From the NCBI RefSeq assembly GCF_020852455.1, contig NZ_JADZAT010000009.1:86809-150808 (forward strand): 64,000 bases of DNA, read 5' to 3'. The notes beneath the pieces are model-generated. The model was not told where the DNA came from. It saw only the letters and a list, made by a program, of their open reading frames with translations, and did not search any database. The position numbers and the translations under genes are program-made. Of this stretch, positions 9,232 through 16,954 are shown piece by piece. Source of the DNA: Novosphingobium sp. GTDB lineage: Bacteria; Pseudomonadota; Alphaproteobacteria; Sphingomonadales; Sphingomonadaceae. Each line of letters begins with the position of its first letter. The first letter of the stretch is position 1.

Positions 9232-9825
9232 ATGTCCCAGCCGCTTGCCGATGCTGCGCTCGATCAGCTGTTCCGTACCGCCCGCACCTATAACGGCTAT
9301 CTCGACAAGCCGGTCAGCACCGAGCAGCTCCACGCGATCTGGGACCTGATGAAGATGGGCCCGACTTCGGCCAACCAGCTGCCCGCGCGGCTGGTCTGGT
9401 GCACCAGCGACGAAGCCAAGCAGAAGCTGGCCGCCTGCACCATGCCCGCCAATGCCGAAAAGATCCTCAAGGCCCCGGTTTCGGTGATCATCGCGATGGA
9501 CACGATGTTCCATGAAAACCTGCCCTGGCTGTTCCCGCATACCGATGCCAAGGCCTGGTTCGAAGGCAGCGCCGAATTCCGTGAGCGCTCGGCCTTCCTC
9601 AACACCACCCTGCAGGGCGGCTATTTCATCATGGCCGCGCGCGCGCTGGGGCTGGATACCGGGCCGATGACCGGGATTGCCGCCCCGGCGATCGATGCCG
9701 CCTTCTTTGCCGATCAGCCCAACTTCAGGACGCTGATGGTCTCGACCCTGGGCTATGGCGATCCGGCCAGCATCTTTGAGCGCAGCCCGCGTCCGGATTT
9801 CGATACTTTCAATAGCATGGCCTGA
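9232..9825 (+). CDS. Malonic semialdehyde reductase / RutE-HadB-like nitroreductase
   Basis: A 197-residue flavin reductase of the nitroreductase superfamily, close to RutE/HadB. Visible features are RTYNGYLDKPVS near the N-terminus, LMKMGPTSANQLPAR (flavin-binding segment, about residues 40-54) and ARALGLDTGPMTG. In E. coli RutE reduces malonic semialdehyde in pyrimidine degradation; no other rut gene is here, so the substrate is open. CGGAG precedes the ATG by 8-9 nt. It sits between nfuA and tsaB, an order common in sphingomonads. Confidence 0.82.
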   Translation: MSQPLADAALDQLFRTARTYNGYLDKPVSTEQLHAIWDLMKMGPTSANQLPARLVWCTSDEAKQKLAACTMPANAEKILKAPVSVIIAMDTMFHENLPWLFPHTDAKAWFEGSAEFRERSAFLNTTLQGGYFIMAARALGLDTGPMTGIAAPAIDAAFFADQPNFRTLMVSTLGYGDPASIFERSPRPDFDTFNSMA

Positions 9826-9843
9826 CGCGCTACAGCCTGGGCG

Positions 9844-10464
9844 ATGAGACTGCTGGCGATTGATTGTGCGACCGAGGCCTGCTCGGTCGCCCTGTTCGAG
9901 CAGGGCACGCTGCTGGCCGGAGAATGCCAGCGGATGGGGCGCGGCCATGCCGAAGCGCTGGTGCCGATGATCGCCGCCCTGCCCGGCAAGGGCCAGGCTG
10001 ACCGGATTGCAGTCTCGCTCGGCCCCGGCAGCTTTACCGGGCTTCGGGTTGGCCTTGCCGCCGCACGTGCGCTGGCACTGGCCTGGCAGGCTGAACTGGT
10101 GGGTTACCCCACGCTCGCGCTGGTCGCAGCGATGGCGCGCGAAGGCTATCCCGGCGGCGACATCGACGTGGTCATGAACGGCGGTCACGGCGAATGGTTT
10201 GTGCAGCGTTTCGACGCCCAGGGGGAACCGCGCGAGGCGGTGCTGTCACTGGCGCCCGATGCCGCTGCGGCGCATTGTACCGGCACGCTCGCAGCCGGCA
10301 GCCGGGCAACCGAGCTGGTTGCCCTGCGCGGCGAGGGAACGGCCTGCGAGCTTTGGCCCGATGCCCGCCAACTGACGCTGCTGCCGGATCATCTGCTGCA
10401 GGCTGACACCAGCCCGATCTATGGCCGCGCACCCGATGCGCGCCTGCCCCAGGTGCCGACTTGA
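9844..10464 (+). CDS. tsaB: tRNA threonylcarbamoyladenosine biosynthesis protein TsaB
   Basis: A 206-residue ASKHA-fold protein that partners TsaD and TsaE to place the t6A modification at position 37 of ANN-decoding tRNAs. The N-terminus MRLLAIDCATEACSVALFE and the block VSLGPGSFTGLRVGLAAARALA are diagnostic. It lacks the TsaD metal site, as expected. The stop overlaps the rimI start as TTGA, so tsaB and rimI are translationally coupled, a common bacterial pair. Confidence 0.92.
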   Translation: MRLLAIDCATEACSVALFEQGTLLAGECQRMGRGHAEALVPMIAALPGKGQADRIAVSLGPGSFTGLRVGLAAARALALAWQAELVGYPTLALVAAMAREGYPGGDIDVVMNGGHGEWFVQRFDAQGEPREAVLSLAPDAAAAHCTGTLAAGSRATELVALRGEGTACELWPDARQLTLLPDHLLQADTSPIYGRAPDARLPQVPT

Positions 10465-10907
10465 TCGCGCCGGCCGACGATCTTGACCGGATCATGCAGG
10501 TCATGGTCGCGGCCTTCGATCCGGCCTTTGGCGAGGCCTGGAACCGGCGGCAGGTCGAAGATGCGCTGCTGACCGGCAATTGCCATTATGCGCTGGCCTT
10601 CCACGAGGGTGAATGTGCCGGCTTTTTCCTTTCTCGAACTGGTTACGATGAAGAAGAGCTGCTGCTGCTGGCGGTCGCTCCGCAGTATCGCCGCCTGGGA
10701 ATTGCGCAGCAACTGGTCAGCCAATTGGCGCAAGATGCCGCCGAACGCGGCGCAAAACGCCTGTTTCTGGAGATGCGGCAAGGAAATCCTGCTGAAATGC
10801 TTTATCGGAACAATGGCTTTATCCCAGTCGGGATGAGATCTAAGTATTATCGCACCCCCAATGGCGAACGACTAGATGCCATTACTTTTACATCGCAATT
10901 GGCCTGA
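10461..10907 (+). CDS. rimI: Ribosomal protein S18 alanine N-acetyltransferase
   Basis: A 148-residue GNAT enzyme that acetylates the N-terminal alanine of ribosomal protein S18. The acetyl-CoA loop is LLLAVAPQYRRLGIAQQLV, and the C-terminal Tyr-containing segment MLYRNNGFIPVGMRSKYYR is typical. The start is a TTG overlapping the tsaB stop, with AGGTG about 7 nt before it; no ATG gives a complete N-terminus. A clean stem-loop lies 4 bp after the stop, so this probably ends the nfuA-rutE-tsaB-rimI transcript. Confidence 0.88.
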   Translation: MIAPADDLDRIMQVMVAAFDPAFGEAWNRRQVEDALLTGNCHYALAFHEGECAGFFLSRTGYDEEELLLLAVAPQYRRLGIAQQLVSQLAQDAAERGAKRLFLEMRQGNPAEMLYRNNGFIPVGMRSKYYRTPNGERLDAITFTSQLA

Positions 10908-10910
10908 TGT

Positions 10911-10937
10911 TTGCTCGATATTTACCCAGTCGAGCAA
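10911..10937 (+). terminator. Stem-loop just after rimI, possible terminator
   Basis: TTGCTCGA (10911-10918) and TCGAGCAA (10930-10937) form a perfect 8-bp stem with an 11-nt loop, 4 bp past the rimI stop. The 3' flank (TTCATG) lacks a strong U-run, so termination may be weak or Rho-assisted. Confidence 0.5.
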
Positions 10938-10978
10938 TTCATGATTGTATCAAATGTTGATATCTTGCCAATCAATGC

Positions 10979-11035
10979 TTGAAAGGCTGGCAGAATCGGT
11001 ATAGTCAAAAGGTTGCCAAGGGAAACCTTTGGCAA
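10979..11035 (+). promoter_or_regulatory. Candidate mucR promoter and 5'-leader dyad
   Basis: TTGAAA (10979-10984) and TATAGT (11000-11005) resemble -35 and -10 boxes but with a short 15-nt spacer. Just downstream, 11013-11035 reads TTGCCAAGG, GAAA, CCTTTGGCAA, an imperfect dyad in the presumed leader. The whole 180-bp region is clearly AT-richer than its surroundings, as expected for MucR/Ros targets that bind their own promoter. Autoregulation is inference from the family. Confidence 0.3.
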
Positions 11036-11089
11036 AGTCCACAACGGACAGGGTCGACAAAAACAGAACTGAACTGAAAGGAATTGGCC

Positions 11090-11527
11090 ATGGATGCAAC
11101 CCATGCCGATACAAACGAAATGCTGGTCACGCTGACCTCGGATATTGTTGCCGCGCACGTCAGCAACAACAGCGTCTCGGTTGATGACGTCTCGACACTG
11201 ATCGCCAATGTCTATGGCGCACTGGCCAGTCTTGGCCAGGCTGCCGTGGCCGAAGAAAAGCTGCCTGAACCGGCGGTTTCGGTCCGCGCTTCGATCAAGC
11301 CGGACTACATCGTCTGCCTTGAAGACGGCAAGAAGCTGAAGATGCTCAAGCGCCACCTGATGACGCATTACAACCTGACCCCGGAACAGTATCGCGCGCG
11401 CTGGAACCTGCCCGCCGACTATCCGATGGTTGCCCCCAACTATGCCGAAAAGCGTCGCGACCTGGCCAAGAAGATTGGCCTGGGCCGCAAGCCGGGCGCC
11501 AAGCGCGGCCGCAAGAAGGCAGCCTGA
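11090..11527 (+). CDS. MucR/Ros-family zinc-finger transcriptional regulator
   Basis: A 145-residue DNA-binding protein. The Ros/MucR domain spans about residues 65-130: the zinc-finger-like Cys (DYIVCLEDGKKLKMLKRHL), conserved His in MTHYNLTPEQYRARW and the YAEKRRDLAKKIGLGRK tail. In alphaproteobacteria these regulators silence AT-rich promoters and control exopolysaccharide, motility and cell-cycle genes. I chose ATG 11090 over a TTG 6 nt upstream because AAAGGA sits about 8 nt ahead of the ATG. It is inserted between rimI and fur in an otherwise conserved gene string. Confidence 0.92.
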   Translation: MDATHADTNEMLVTLTSDIVAAHVSNNSVSVDDVSTLIANVYGALASLGQAAVAEEKLPEPAVSVRASIKPDYIVCLEDGKKLKMLKRHLMTHYNLTPEQYRARWNLPADYPMVAPNYAEKRRDLAKKIGLGRKPGAKRGRKKAA

Positions 11528-11597
11528 TCGGTCTGACTCGGTCGCTTAGCCACTTCCTTACGCGAAGCTGACAAAGGGTTAGCAAGGTTGAACTATC

Positions 11598-11624
11598 GCC
11601 CCGCCGGTCTATGATCGGCGGGGC
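11598..11624 (+). terminator. GC-rich stem-loop between mucR and fur
   Basis: GCCCCGCCG (11598-11606) and CGGCGGGGC (11616-11624) pair perfectly over 9 bp around a 9-nt loop. It lies 71 bp after mucR and 24 bp before fur. No T-run follows, so it could be a Rho-independent-like stop for mucR or a structure in the fur leader. Confidence 0.45.
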
Positions 11625-11648
11625 AGTTCATTGGGGATTCCTTACTTC

Positions 11649-12071
11649 GTGCAACAACCGATCGATATCGAAGCTCTCTGTGCCGAACGTGGCCTGCGCA
11701 TTACCGAACAGCGCAAGGTCATCGCCCGGGTTCTGTCCGAAGCAACCGACCATCCCGATGTCGAAGCCCTGCATGAGCGCGCCTCGGCGATCGACCCCAA
11801 GATCTCGATCGCCACGGTCTATCGCACCGTCCGCCTGTTCGAAGAGGCCGGCATTCTCGATCGCCACGATTTCGGCGATGGCCGCTCGCGCTACGAAGCG
11901 GCGCCGGAAGCGCATCACGATCACCTGATCGATGTCGAGACCGGCAAGGTGATCGAATTCGTCGATCCCGAACTGGAGGCGCTGCAGCGGCAGATCGCAG
12001 CCAAGCTGGGCTTCCGCCTGGTTGATCACCGGATGGAGCTCTACGGCGTACGGCTGGAGCGCGAGGGCTGA
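11649..12071 (+). CDS. fur: Fur-family ferric uptake regulator
   Basis: A 140-residue metalloregulator. The winged helix is residues 10-85 (CAERGLRITEQRKVIARVLS, SIATVYRTVRLFEEAG) and the dimerisation domain follows. Metal-site residues include the HHDHLIDVETGKVIEF segment and DHRMELYG. The Cys pair of the E. coli structural zinc site is absent; the only Cys is near residue 11, as in many alphaproteobacterial Fur/Mur proteins. The start is GTG 11649, preferred over a TTG 18 nt upstream because QQPIDIEALCAE is the usual N-terminus. It overlaps the acyltransferase start by one base. Confidence 0.9.
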   Translation: MQQPIDIEALCAERGLRITEQRKVIARVLSEATDHPDVEALHERASAIDPKISIATVYRTVRLFEEAGILDRHDFGDGRSRYEAAPEAHHDHLIDVETGKVIEFVDPELEALQRQIAAKLGFRLVDHRMELYGVRLEREG

Positions 12072-12835
12072 TGCCACTGGCGCTGGCTCGTCCCCGGCGC
12101 ATCTCATGGCCGGGCTGGGCGCGCGCGGTGATCCGCATCGCCTGCATGGCCGTGCTGCTGCTGGCCTGCATCCCGCTGTTCTACCTGCATCGGCTGGTTT
12201 CGCGCCACAATCCCTGGCCCCGGGTATTCCTGAGCGGAGTAACCTGGATCGCCGGGGTTGATCTGGAATATCGCGGCCGCAAGGCGGCGGGGGGAGTGTT
12301 CCTGCTCGCCAACCATGTCAGCTGGATCGATATCCCGGCGCTGTCTGCGGCAACCGGCACGGCCTTCGTCGGTCACGACGGCCTGGCGTCGATGCCGCTG
12401 CTCAAATGGCTGTGCCAGATGAACGACACGGTCTTCGTTGCCCGGCACGATCGCGCCAGCGTTGCCCGGCAGGTTGAGGATGTGCGCACCGCGCTGAGCG
12501 AAACCGGCGCGCTGGCGATCTTCCCGGAAGGCACCACCAGCGACGGCACGGGCTTGTTGCCGTTCAAAAGCTCGCTGCTGTCGGCGTTCGAGCCGCTGCC
12601 CGCCGGTATCGCGATCCAGCCGGTTCTGCTCGACTATGGCCCCGAAGCCGCGCAAATTGCCTGGATTGGCGAGGAACACGGGCTCGACAATTTCCTGCGG
12701 ATCCTGGCGCGTGGTCGGCCGGTCAAGGTCGTGGTCCATTTCCTGCCGCCGCTGGCCGGCGCAGAGCTAGAGAACCGCAAGACCATCGCCCAGGCCGCGC
12801 GCGAGGCGCTTCATCGCGAGTTGGCGAGCCACTAG
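12071..12835 (+). CDS. 1-acyl-sn-glycerol-3-phosphate acyltransferase (PlsC family)
   Basis: A 254-residue membrane acyltransferase. An N-terminal membrane segment (about residues 20-40) precedes the catalytic HX4D motif, NHVSWID with His82 and Asp87, and the substrate-binding block FPEGTTSDG. It should acylate lysophosphatidate or a similar lipid using acyl-CoA or acyl-ACP. It starts at the fur stop and its own stop TAG overlaps the GTG of the next, related acyltransferase, so the pair probably arose by tandem duplication. Which one is the housekeeping PlsC is not decidable from sequence. Confidence 0.88.
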   Translation: MPLALARPRRISWPGWARAVIRIACMAVLLLACIPLFYLHRLVSRHNPWPRVFLSGVTWIAGVDLEYRGRKAAGGVFLLANHVSWIDIPALSAATGTAFVGHDGLASMPLLKWLCQMNDTVFVARHDRASVARQVEDVRTALSETGALAIFPEGTTSDGTGLLPFKSSLLSAFEPLPAGIAIQPVLLDYGPEAAQIAWIGEEHGLDNFLRILARGRPVKVVVHFLPPLAGAELENRKTIAQAAREALHRELASH

Positions 12836-13716
12836 TGCAAGACAGTAAACTCCCCCGGTTCGATTCCAACGAAGCCATCCCCTATGCCGCCGCCGGCACG
12901 CCGCTGCCGCTGGGCCTGACCGGCACCTGCCGGTTGTGGGGCCGCTCGATCATGCTGGCCATGGTCCTGCTGGTGGTGGTGCCGCTGCACTACCTGTTCC
13001 GGCTGATCAAATATGGCTCGCCCTTCCCGATGTGGTTCCTGCGCGCGGCAGCGTGGATCATCGGCGCGCGGGTCAAGATCCACGGCGTGCCGCTGAAACG
13101 CGACGTGTTCTTCATGCCCAACCACGTTTCCTGGTTCGATATCCCGGTGATCGGCGGGATCACCGGATCGGCCTTTGTCAGCCGGGCCGAGATTGCCGAC
13201 ATGTTCATGCTGGGCTGGATGGCCCGGCTCAACCGCACGGTCTTTACCAAGCGCGAAGCGCGGATGAACATCGCCGAGACGATCAACGCCCTGCGTGAGG
13301 CGATTGCCGATACCTGGTCGGTGGTGATCTTCCCCGAAGGCACGGTGACCGACGGCCATTCGCTGCTGCCGTTCAAGACCACGATGATCTCGGTGCTCGA
13401 ACCGCCGCCGCCGGGGATGCTGGTTCAGCCGATGGTGATCGACTACGGCCCGGTGGCCGAATGGATCGCCTGGCTTGATCAGGAATCCGGGATTGCCAAT
13501 GCCCGGCGGATCTTTGCCCGCCCGGGCACGTTTATGGTCAACGTCCATTTCCTTGACCCGTTCGATCCGCACGAAGTGGGCGGGCGCAAGGCGATTGCGG
13601 CAGAGGCCCGGCGCCAGATCGAGGACCGCCTGGTCGCGTCGCTGGGCAAGCCGCTGCGCCCGTTCCGCTTCGACCTGCCGATGGTCGGCTACGTTGCGCC
13701 CAAAGGTGAGGTTTGA
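12835..13716 (+). CDS. Second PlsC-like lysophospholipid acyltransferase
   Basis: A 293-residue paralogue of the preceding gene. A membrane helix at about 37-57 is followed by HX4D (NHVSWFD, His97 and Asp102) and FPEGTVTDG. It is about 40 residues longer than its neighbour, with an N-terminal extension and a C-terminal tail. The start GTG at 12835 overlaps the upstream TAG by one base. Candidate substrates include lysophosphatidate or ornithine lipid precursors (OlsA-type); there is no olsB beside it, so phosphatidate synthesis is the simpler reading. Confidence 0.85.
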   Translation: MQDSKLPRFDSNEAIPYAAAGTPLPLGLTGTCRLWGRSIMLAMVLLVVVPLHYLFRLIKYGSPFPMWFLRAAAWIIGARVKIHGVPLKRDVFFMPNHVSWFDIPVIGGITGSAFVSRAEIADMFMLGWMARLNRTVFTKREARMNIAETINALREAIADTWSVVIFPEGTVTDGHSLLPFKTTMISVLEPPPPGMLVQPMVIDYGPVAEWIAWLDQESGIANARRIFARPGTFMVNVHFLDPFDPHEVGGRKAIAAEARRQIEDRLVASLGKPLRPFRFDLPMVGYVAPKGEV

Positions 13717-13749
13717 ATCCAGCCGCAAGGGCGGTATAGGCCCCACCCC

Positions 13750-15060
13750 ATGCGCCACACCCCGCCCCCCAGGACCTACCGGGTCAAGAGCTTCGGCTGC
13801 CAGATGAACGTCTATGACGGCGAACGCATGGCCGAGCTGCTGGCCGAACAAGGCATTAGCCCGGCTCCCGAAGGCGAAGAGGCGGACCTGGTGGTGCTCA
13901 ACACCTGCCATATCCGCGAGAAGGCGGCGGAAAAGGTCTATTCCGACATCGGCCGCCTGCGGCGTGAAGATGGCACCGCGCCGCTGATCGCGGTGGCCGG
14001 CTGCGTCGCCCAGGCCGAGGGCGAGGAGATCATGGCCCGCGCCCCGTCGGTTTCGATGGTGGTCGGCCCGCAGGCCTATCACCGCCTGCCCGCGATGATC
14101 GCCGATGCGGTCGAGGGGCGGCGCGTCGTCGATACCGACATGCCGGCCGAGACCAAGTTCGACATGCTGCCCGCCCGCCGCAAGGTGGGCCCCAGCGCCT
14201 TCCTGACCGTGCAGGAAGGCTGCGACAAGTTCTGCACCTATTGCGTGGTTCCCTATACCCGCGGCGCCGAAGTTTCCCGTCCGTTCAACGATCTGGTCAC
14301 CGAAGCGCACAGACTGGTCGAAGCCGGCGCGCGTGAAATCACCCTGCTGGGCCAGAACGTCAACGCGTGGAGAGACGAGAGCAACCGCGGACTTGAGAAA
14401 CTGATTGAAGTTCTGGCCGCAATCCCTGAACTGGCCCGCATTCGCTATACCACCAGCCACCCCAACGACATGACCGAGGGCCTGATCGAAGCCCACCGCG
14501 ACGTTGAAAAGCTGATGCCGTTCCTGCACCTGCCGGTTCAGGCCGGGAACGACCGGGTGCTGAAGGCGATGAACCGCAGCCATACGGTAGACAGCTATCT
14601 CAGGATCCTTGACCGGGTCCGCGCAGCGCGGCCCGATATCGCTCTGTCGGGCGATTTCATCGTCGGCTTCCCGGGCGAGAGCGATGCCGAGTTCGAGGAT
14701 ACGCTGAAGCTGGTCGAGCAGGTTGGCTATGCCCAGTGCTTCAGCTTCAAGTATTCGCCGCGCCCCGGCACCCCCGCCGCAACGATGGACGGACAGGTAC
14801 CAGCGGCGGTGATGGATGAGCGGCTGCAGCGCCTGCAGGGTGCCCTCAACGCGTCACAACTGGCGTTCAACCGGCACTCGGTTGGCACCAGGTGCTCCGT
14901 GCTGGTCGAACGCCAGGGCAAATATCCCGGCCAGTGGCTGGGCAAGTCGCCCTGGCTGCAATCAGTCCACTTCACCGCCGATGCCGCGATCGGTGATCTG
15001 GTCGAGGTGGAACTGGTCGAGGCTGGCGCGAATTCGCTTTCGGGCCGGCTGGTTCAATAG
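13750..15060 (+). CDS. miaB: tRNA-2-methylthio-N6-dimethylallyladenosine synthase MiaB
   Basis: A 436-residue radical-SAM methylthiotransferase that converts i6A37 to ms2i6A37 in tRNA. The N-terminal UPF0004 domain carries Cys17, Cys53 and Cys85 for one 4Fe-4S cluster. The radical-SAM CxxxCxxC is Cys158, Cys162 and Cys165 ([16 protein letters not shown]). A TRAM domain closes the protein. All six cluster ligands are intact. It precedes phoH-ybeY-corC, the standard alphaproteobacterial order, but a 239-bp gap with a long inverted repeat separates it from phoH. Confidence 0.96.
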   Translation: MRHTPPPRTYRVKSFGCQMNVYDGERMAELLAEQGISPAPEGEEADLVVLNTCHIREKAAEKVYSDIGRLRREDGTAPLIAVAGCVAQAEGEEIMARAPSVSMVVGPQAYHRLPAMIADAVEGRRVVDTDMPAETKFDMLPARRKVGPSAFLTVQEGCDKFCTYCVVPYTRGAEVSRPFNDLVTEAHRLVEAGAREITLLGQNVNAWRDESNRGLEKLIEVLAAIPELARIRYTTSHPNDMTEGLIEAHRDVEKLMPFLHLPVQAGNDRVLKAMNRSHTVDSYLRILDRVRAARPDIALSGDFIVGFPGESDAEFEDTLKLVEQVGYAQCFSFKYSPRPGTPAATMDGQVPAAVMDERLQRLQGALNASQLAFNRHSVGTRCSVLVERQGKYPGQWLGKSPWLQSVHFTADAAIGDLVEVELVEAGANSLSGRLVQ

Positions 15061-15187
15061 GTTCACCCTAAGCACCTAAGCTGCTGCATTGGGCCGCCAG
15101 GCCCCGCCTCCATTCCAGCGGTGCGGTATGCGGGAATCTGAAGCAGCTTCGCTGCAAGGGTGACTTCTTCGGTTCTTCGGGTGAACC
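15060..15187 (+). repeat. Inverted-repeat, multi-hairpin element between miaB and phoH
   Basis: The ends GGTTCACCC (15060-15068) and GGGTGAACC (15179-15187) are perfect inverted repeats. Inside lie AAGCTGCT (15078-15085) with AGCAGCTT (15142-15149), a small hairpin GGGCC/GGCCC (15091-15104) and ATTCC/GGAAT (15112-15137). This gives a clover-like fold. The first base overlaps the miaB stop codon. It could be a mobile palindromic repeat or a structured RNA in the phoH leader. I see no match to 6S RNA, tmRNA or SRP RNA. Confidence 0.5.
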
Positions 15188-15299
15188 AAATTATCCCCAT
15201 CCGCCCACCGCACACCGGCTTGCGCGTGGCAGCGGTGCGCCTATCTTCCGACTCAGGGGTACCCCTGCCCCGCGCGAAAGGAGCGCCTGCCCAGCACTT

Positions 15300-16319
15300 A
15301 TGGCCCGCAAACCGATTCCCGCCTATCACGAGGCGCCCCGCAGGTCCGAAGCCCCCCGCCGGGCCAGGACCGAGATCGAGTTTGACGAAGCGACCATTCT
15401 GGGCGCCTTGTTCGGGCAATTCGATGCCAACCTGGTGCAGATCGAAAACCGTCTGGGCGTGTTCATTTCCGCACGCGGCAACCGGGTGCAGATCGAGGGG
15501 CCCGACGATAGCGTGGCCCGCGCCCGCGATGTGCTGAAGGCCATGCACCAGCGCCTGATCCAGGGGCAGGACCTTGATCCCGGCGCGGTCGAATCGATCA
15601 TCGCCATGTCGGCCGAACCGACACTGGAAGGGATCGTCAGCGGCGATGACGGCGCCCCGCCGATCATGATCCGCACCCGCAAGAAAACGATCGTCCCGCG
15701 CAGCGCGACCCAGGTCGAATACATGAAGGCGCTGGCCAGCAAGGACGTGATCTTTGCGCTGGGCCCGGCCGGCACCGGCAAGACCTATGTCGCGGTCGCG
15801 CAGGCGGTTTCGCAGCTGATCACCGGATCGGTCCAGCGCCTGATCCTGTCGCGCCCGGCGGTCGAGGCGGGTGAGCGGCTGGGCTTCCTGCCCGGCGACA
15901 TGAAGGAAAAGGTCGATCCCTACCTGCGCCCGCTCTACGACGCGCTCTACGATTGCATGCCGCCCGAACAGGTCGAACGCCGGATCGCCAGCGGCGAGAT
16001 CGAGATCGCGCCGATCGCCTTCATGCGCGGGCGCACCCTGGCCGATGCCTTCGTGATCCTGGACGAAGCGCAGAACACCACGCGCGAGCAGATGAAGATG
16101 TTCCTCACCCGCTTCGGGATGAACAGCCGGATGGTGGTCTGCGGCGATCCCAAGCAGGTCGACATCCCCGGCGGCCCGGGAATGAGCGGACTGAACGATG
16201 CGGTCGGCCGGCTGGAGGGTGTGGAAGGCATCGCGGTCACCCGCTTCAGCGTGGCCGACGTGGTTCGCCACCCGATCGTCGGGCGGATTGTCGAGGCTTA
16301 CGAGGGGCAAGAGGCCTAG
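15300..16319 (+). CDS. phoH: PhoH-like ATPase (YbeZ/PhoL type)
   Basis: A 339-residue RNA-associated P-loop ATPase. Walker A GPAGTGKT is at residues 155-162 and a Walker B-like VILDEAQNTT lies near 245. A short KH-like RNA-binding region (VQIENRLGVFISARGNRVQIEG) precedes the ATPase. PhoH/YbeZ works with YbeY in rRNA processing and stress response. GAAAGGAG lies about 12-19 nt before the ATG. It is followed by a palindromic repeat and then ybeY, its functional partner. Confidence 0.93.
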   Translation: MARKPIPAYHEAPRRSEAPRRARTEIEFDEATILGALFGQFDANLVQIENRLGVFISARGNRVQIEGPDDSVARARDVLKAMHQRLIQGQDLDPGAVESIIAMSAEPTLEGIVSGDDGAPPIMIRTRKKTIVPRSATQVEYMKALASKDVIFALGPAGTGKTYVAVAQAVSQLITGSVQRLILSRPAVEAGERLGFLPGDMKEKVDPYLRPLYDALYDCMPPEQVERRIASGEIEIAPIAFMRGRTLADAFVILDEAQNTTREQMKMFLTRFGMNSRMVVCGDPKQVDIPGGPGMSGLNDAVGRLEGVEGIAVTRFSVADVVRHPIVGRIVEAYEGQEA

Positions 16320-16331
16320 GCCTTCTTACCG

Positions 16332-16430
16332 CGTCACCCCGGGCTTGACCCGGGGGCCAGCTTTTCTTGATTGCCGCGCAGGCTTGTGCCGCCCTAGGAA
16401 GCGGGACCCCGGGTCAGGCCCGGGGTGACG
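16332..16430 (+). repeat. Palindromic intergenic repeat between phoH and ybeY
   Basis: Two 24-bp arms (16332-16355 and 16407-16430) are reverse complements with one mismatch. Each arm contains its own dyad, CCCCGGG, CTTGA, CCCGGGG. The spacer is 51 bp. This GTCACCCCGGG-type repeat is familiar from sphingomonad intergenic regions. The right arm ends only 4 bp before the ybeY start codon. Confidence 0.8.
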
Positions 16431-16434
16431 GAGT

Positions 16435-16938
16435 GTGGATTTGGAACTCGAGATCGATATTGAAGCGGATTGGCCCTCCCCGCCCCACTGGGAGGAGCTG
16501 GCCGGGCGCGCAGCATCGGTGCTGGCCGAACTCGCCCCCGAACTTGCCAACCCGCGCCTTTCGGCCAGCCTGCTGTTCGCCGATGACGCCGAAGTCCACG
16601 AACTCAACCGCGAATGGCGCGGCAAGGACAAGCCGACCAATGTGCTGTCGTTCCCGATGCTGGAACGCGCGGACCTGCTGGCGCTGCCCACCCTCGGTCC
16701 GCCCGAACTGCTGGGCGATCTCGCGCTCGCGCTGGAAACCTGCGCCCGCGAGGCGGCGGACAAGGGGATCAGCCTGGACCATCACGCCGCTCACCTGATC
16801 ATCCACGGGCTGCTGCATCTGGCCGGTTACGATCATGAACTGGGCCCGGACGAGGCCCGCGCAATGGAACTGATCGAAATAAAGGCGCTTGCACAGATGG
16901 GCATTGCCGACCCATATGGCGACCACGACGAGGCATAG
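16435..16938 (+). CDS. ybeY: Endoribonuclease YbeY, 16S rRNA maturation factor
   Basis: A 167-residue single-domain metalloprotein needed for 16S rRNA 3'-end maturation and late 70S quality control. The zinc site HxxxHxxxxxH is His124, His128 and His134 (HGLLHLAGYDH). ATG starts are absent from the N-terminus; GTG 16435 gives MDLELEIDIEADW, the usual length. Its upstream region comes from the palindromic repeat, so the GGGGTGACGGA sequence used as ribosome site is repeat-derived. Placement phoH-ybeY-corC is conserved. Confidence 0.92.
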   Translation: MDLELEIDIEADWPSPPHWEELAGRAASVLAELAPELANPRLSASLLFADDAEVHELNREWRGKDKPTNVLSFPMLERADLLALPTLGPPELLGDLALALETCAREAADKGISLDHHAAHLIIHGLLHLAGYDHELGPDEARAMELIEIKALAQMGIADPYGDHDEA

Positions 16939-16954
16939 GGACCAAGCTGCGGCC

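Noticed and set aside
12832..14583. 583-codon minus-strand frame opposite the second acyltransferase and miaB
   Set aside because: Spans two well-supported genes on the other strand, has no recognisable motif and no ribosome site.
15060..15187. Possible 6S, tmRNA or SRP RNA
   Set aside because: None of the conserved sequence blocks that I know for those RNAs are present; kept only as an unassigned structured element.
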